Source: CBDFJH01 sp965198095 (GTDB lineage Bacteria; Latescibacterota; UBA2968; GCA-2709665). Taken from it: a stretch of 64,000 nt of DNA. Of this stretch, positions 62,406 through 64,000 are shown piece after piece; the stretch's first letter is position 1, and every line of letters starts with the position of its first letter. The stretch spans positions 3,472,001 through 3,536,000 of the forward strand of contig OZ240239.1 in NCBI GenBank assembly GCA_965198095.1, written 5' to 3'. The notes beneath the pieces are model-generated. The model searched no databases and was not told the origin of the DNA. It saw only the letters and a program-made list of their open reading frames with translations. The translations under genes and the position numbers were made by a program.

Positions 62406-62789
62406 CTACTCCGACGAAGTCGGCGGGGGCGTTGCCGTTTCCGAGCCACCCTCCCCGGCTTGTTCCTCCATCATACGACCGGTTCGCGGAACCGTCTGAA
62501 GGGGTAACGGCACTCCCTGCTCCATGGACCGCTCCGACGCCGTCTCCGGAAGGGTATCGGTGGATGCCAGGTAGTAGAGTCCGAGACAGGTGAGGAAAAA
62601 GGCGACGGCGAGATAGGTCGTCAGCTTGCTCAAAAACGTCGCGGCACCCGTGCTCCCGAAGATGGCGCCTGAAGTGCCGGTACCGCCGAACGCCCCCGCG
62701 AGCCCGCCCCCTTTGCTCGCCTGCAGGAGAATGGAGACGATGAGGATGACACAAATGAGAATGTGAATGATCAGCAGAATCAGCTCCAT
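62406..62789 (-). CDS. secG: Preprotein translocase subunit SecG
   Basis: A 127-residue protein with two membrane helices (about 2-21 and 55-75) and the cytosolic loop SILLQASKGGGLAGAFGG-x-G-x-x-x-x-FGS that defines SecG. The C-terminal tail (about 80-127) is low-complexity and acidic/polar. SecG assists SecYE in protein export. It lies 24 bp after tpiA, as in many bacteria. Confidence 0.93.
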   Translation of the reverse strand: MELILLIIHILICVILIVSILLQASKGGGLAGAFGGTGTSGAIFGSTGAATFLSKLTTYLAVAFFLTCLGLYYLASTDTLPETASERSMEQGVPLPLQTVPRTGRMMEEQAGEGGSETATPPPTSSE

Positions 62790-62813
62790 GGCACCTTTAC
62801 CAGAAGCGTCGAA

Positions 62814-63569
62814 CTAAGACGCGGCCTTCACGATGGCATAAAAAGAATCGGCCTCCAGTGAGGCCCCGCCAATCAAGCCGCCGTCGATATCCGACCTCGC
62901 GAAGAGATCAGCCGCATTTTCGGGTTTCACCGAGCCGCCATACTGTATCCGAACGGCCTCGGCAAGCTCGGATGAATACAAGCCTTCAAGAAGCCCCCGA
63001 ATATGACGATGAACGGCCTCGGCTTGTTCCGGCGTTGCCGTTTCTCCGGTGCCGATCGCCCAGACCGGCTCGTAGGCGACCACCACACGTTCCGCCTGAT
63101 GCGGAGACAGGCCCCCAAACGCACCCTGCACTTGCTCCTGGATTCTCGCTTCGGTCTGTCCCGATCTCCGCTCTTCCAAACGCTCGCCCACGCAGACAAT
63201 CGCTCTCAGTCCTGAAGAAAGCACTGCGTTCAGGCGGCGGTTCACCAAGTGGTCGGTCTCGCCGAAGCAGGAGCGACGTTCGGAGTGGCCTAATATAACC
63301 CAACGACAACCGCAAGTCAACAGCATGCCCGGCGAGACCTCGCCCGTGAACGCGCCTTCCGCCTCCCAGTGAACGTGCTGCGCACCGAGCATCACGGGCG
63401 TTCCCTCCAACACTCTGCCCACCCGTTCCAGGGCGGGGAAGGGAGGGCAAAGCACAACCTCGACCTCTTCTACATCTCTCACAAGGGAGACGACGCTTCG
63501 GGCAAGCCCCTCCGCGTCATCGCCTGCCTTGTTCATCTTCCAATTGCCCGCCACGATCGATCGACGCAC
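62814..63569 (-). CDS. tpiA: Triosephosphate isomerase
   Basis: A 251-residue TIM barrel with Lys11 (AGNWKMNK), electrophilic His95 (LGHSERR) and base Glu167 (VAYEPVWAIGTG); IQYGGSVKPEN binds phosphate. It converts DHAP to glyceraldehyde-3-phosphate. The GTG at 63569 follows AGGGAATCCTC; it sits between pgk and secG in the usual order. Confidence 0.94.
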   Translation of the reverse strand: MRRSIVAGNWKMNKAGDDAEGLARSVVSLVRDVEEVEVVLCPPFPALERVGRVLEGTPVMLGAQHVHWEAEGAFTGEVSPGMLLTCGCRWVILGHSERRSCFGETDHLVNRRLNAVLSSGLRAIVCVGERLEERRSGQTEARIQEQVQGAFGGLSPHQAERVVVAYEPVWAIGTGETATPEQAEAVHRHIRGLLEGLYSSELAEAVRIQYGGSVKPENAADLFARSDIDGGLIGGASLEADSFYAIVKAAS

Positions 63570-63637
63570 GAGGATTCCCTGTCGAAACAGTCCCGTTTTC
63601 CCCTTCCCTGTCAAAGCCTGTCCGGGGAAAGGGTCGT

Positions 63638-64000
63638 TTACGCCTCGTCCGGGAGGGCCGCCACGCCCGGAAGCACCTTCCCGCCCATGAACTCCAGCGA
63701 GGCCCCACCGCCCGTGGAAACGTGACTCACCTTCTCAGTCAGCCCATAGGCGGCAACTGCCGCCGCCGTCTCGCCCCCACCCACGATCGTCGTCGCGCCC
63801 CGCGACGTCGCATTCGCGAGAGCGGTGGCGACGGCCCTTGTCCCCTCCGCGAACGCCTCGATCTCGAAGACCCCCATGGGGCCGTTCCACAACGCCGTCC
63901 CGCACTGCCCGATCTTGTGCCGGAACATCTCGCGGGTCTCCGGACCGATGTCGACGCCTCGAAGGTCGGGCGGAAACCGATTCTTGGGTACCACGCGAAG
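63638..64000 (-). CDS. pgk: Phosphoglycerate kinase (partial, N-terminus beyond right edge)
   Basis: The last about 120 residues of Pgk: WNGPMGVFEIEAFAEGT, VGGGETAAAV and the C-terminal VSHVSTGGGASLEFMGGK-x-LPGV. This is the nucleotide-binding domain. The start lies past position 64000. It is 68 bp upstream of tpiA in a glycolytic run. Confidence 0.94.
   Translation of the reverse strand, partial: LRVVPKNRFPPDLRGVDIGPETREMFRHKIGQCGTALWNGPMGVFEIEAFAEGTRAVATALANATSRGATTIVGGGETAAAVAAYGLTEKVSHVSTGGGASLEFMGGKVLPGVAALPDEA

Overview
The window looks like a chromosomal piece from an uncultured, GC-rich (by eye about 60%) Gram-negative (diderm) heterotroph. The diderm call rests on outer-membrane beta-barrel proteins, a LolA-like periplasmic carrier with FtsX-type permeases, and SecG. 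The mix of sulfatase, four Gfo/Idh/MocA oxidoreductases, sugar-phosphate isomerases, four phytanoyl-CoA dioxygenase (PhyH) proteins, a sialidase and LLM flavin enzymes resembles marine, sponge or soil lineages such as Poribacteria, Latescibacterota or Tectomicrobia. That placement is a guess from gene content, not a phylogeny. Several promoters fit TTGaca-N17-TAtaaT closely.

Layout. 1-5027 is a minus-strand catabolic operon (class III aminotransferase, PfkB kinase, Gfo/Idh/MocA dehydrogenase, TIM-barrel isomerase, ABC solute-binding lipoprotein running off the left edge) with a sulfatase divergent from it. 6626-7396 is a radical SAM protein. 7626-12839 is an envelope cassette: LolA-like protein, two FtsX permeases, an ABC ATPase and an outer-membrane barrel. 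13125-17861 is a tightly packed uvrB-nadC-birA-coaX housekeeping run. 18061-23831 holds a decayed AbiEii toxin gene, an outer-membrane protein, purB, a PAP2-like membrane protein and a Memo-AMMECR1 fusion gene broken by three frameshifts.

23855-35779 carries a large helicase-associated/WYL protein without a motor, then a five-gene acyl-CoA operon: FadE-like dehydrogenase, 3-hydroxyacyl-CoA dehydrogenase, fused isobutyryl-CoA mutase IcmF, enoyl-CoA hydratase and a quinone-oxidoreductase-like enzyme. Together they could interconvert branched and straight C4 acyl-CoAs and feed beta-oxidation.

35879-62063 is an accessory catabolic zone: DUF3830/Asp-Glu racemase-like/PabB-PabC; Gfo enzymes; isomerase; redoxin; zinc alcohol dehydrogenase; a minus-strand operon PhyH, LLM monooxygenase, flavin reductase, PhyH, PhyH; an S9 peptidase; a pentapeptide-repeat protein; a thiamine-diphosphate enzyme directly preceded by a frameshifted RidA remnant; an SGNH hydrolase; a variant M19 dipeptidase; a sialidase; an SDR without its catalytic Tyr; and a short MetE. 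A 518-bp MITE-like element with inverted ends lies at 56310-56827. The right end returns to core genes: pgk (partial), tpiA, secG and tRNA-Leu(GAG) with its terminator.

Most promising for follow-up: the PhyH/LLM operon, the LolA-FtsX-barrel cassette, the MITE-like element, and the two genes whose broken frames need checking against reads (Memo-AMMECR1 and RidA).
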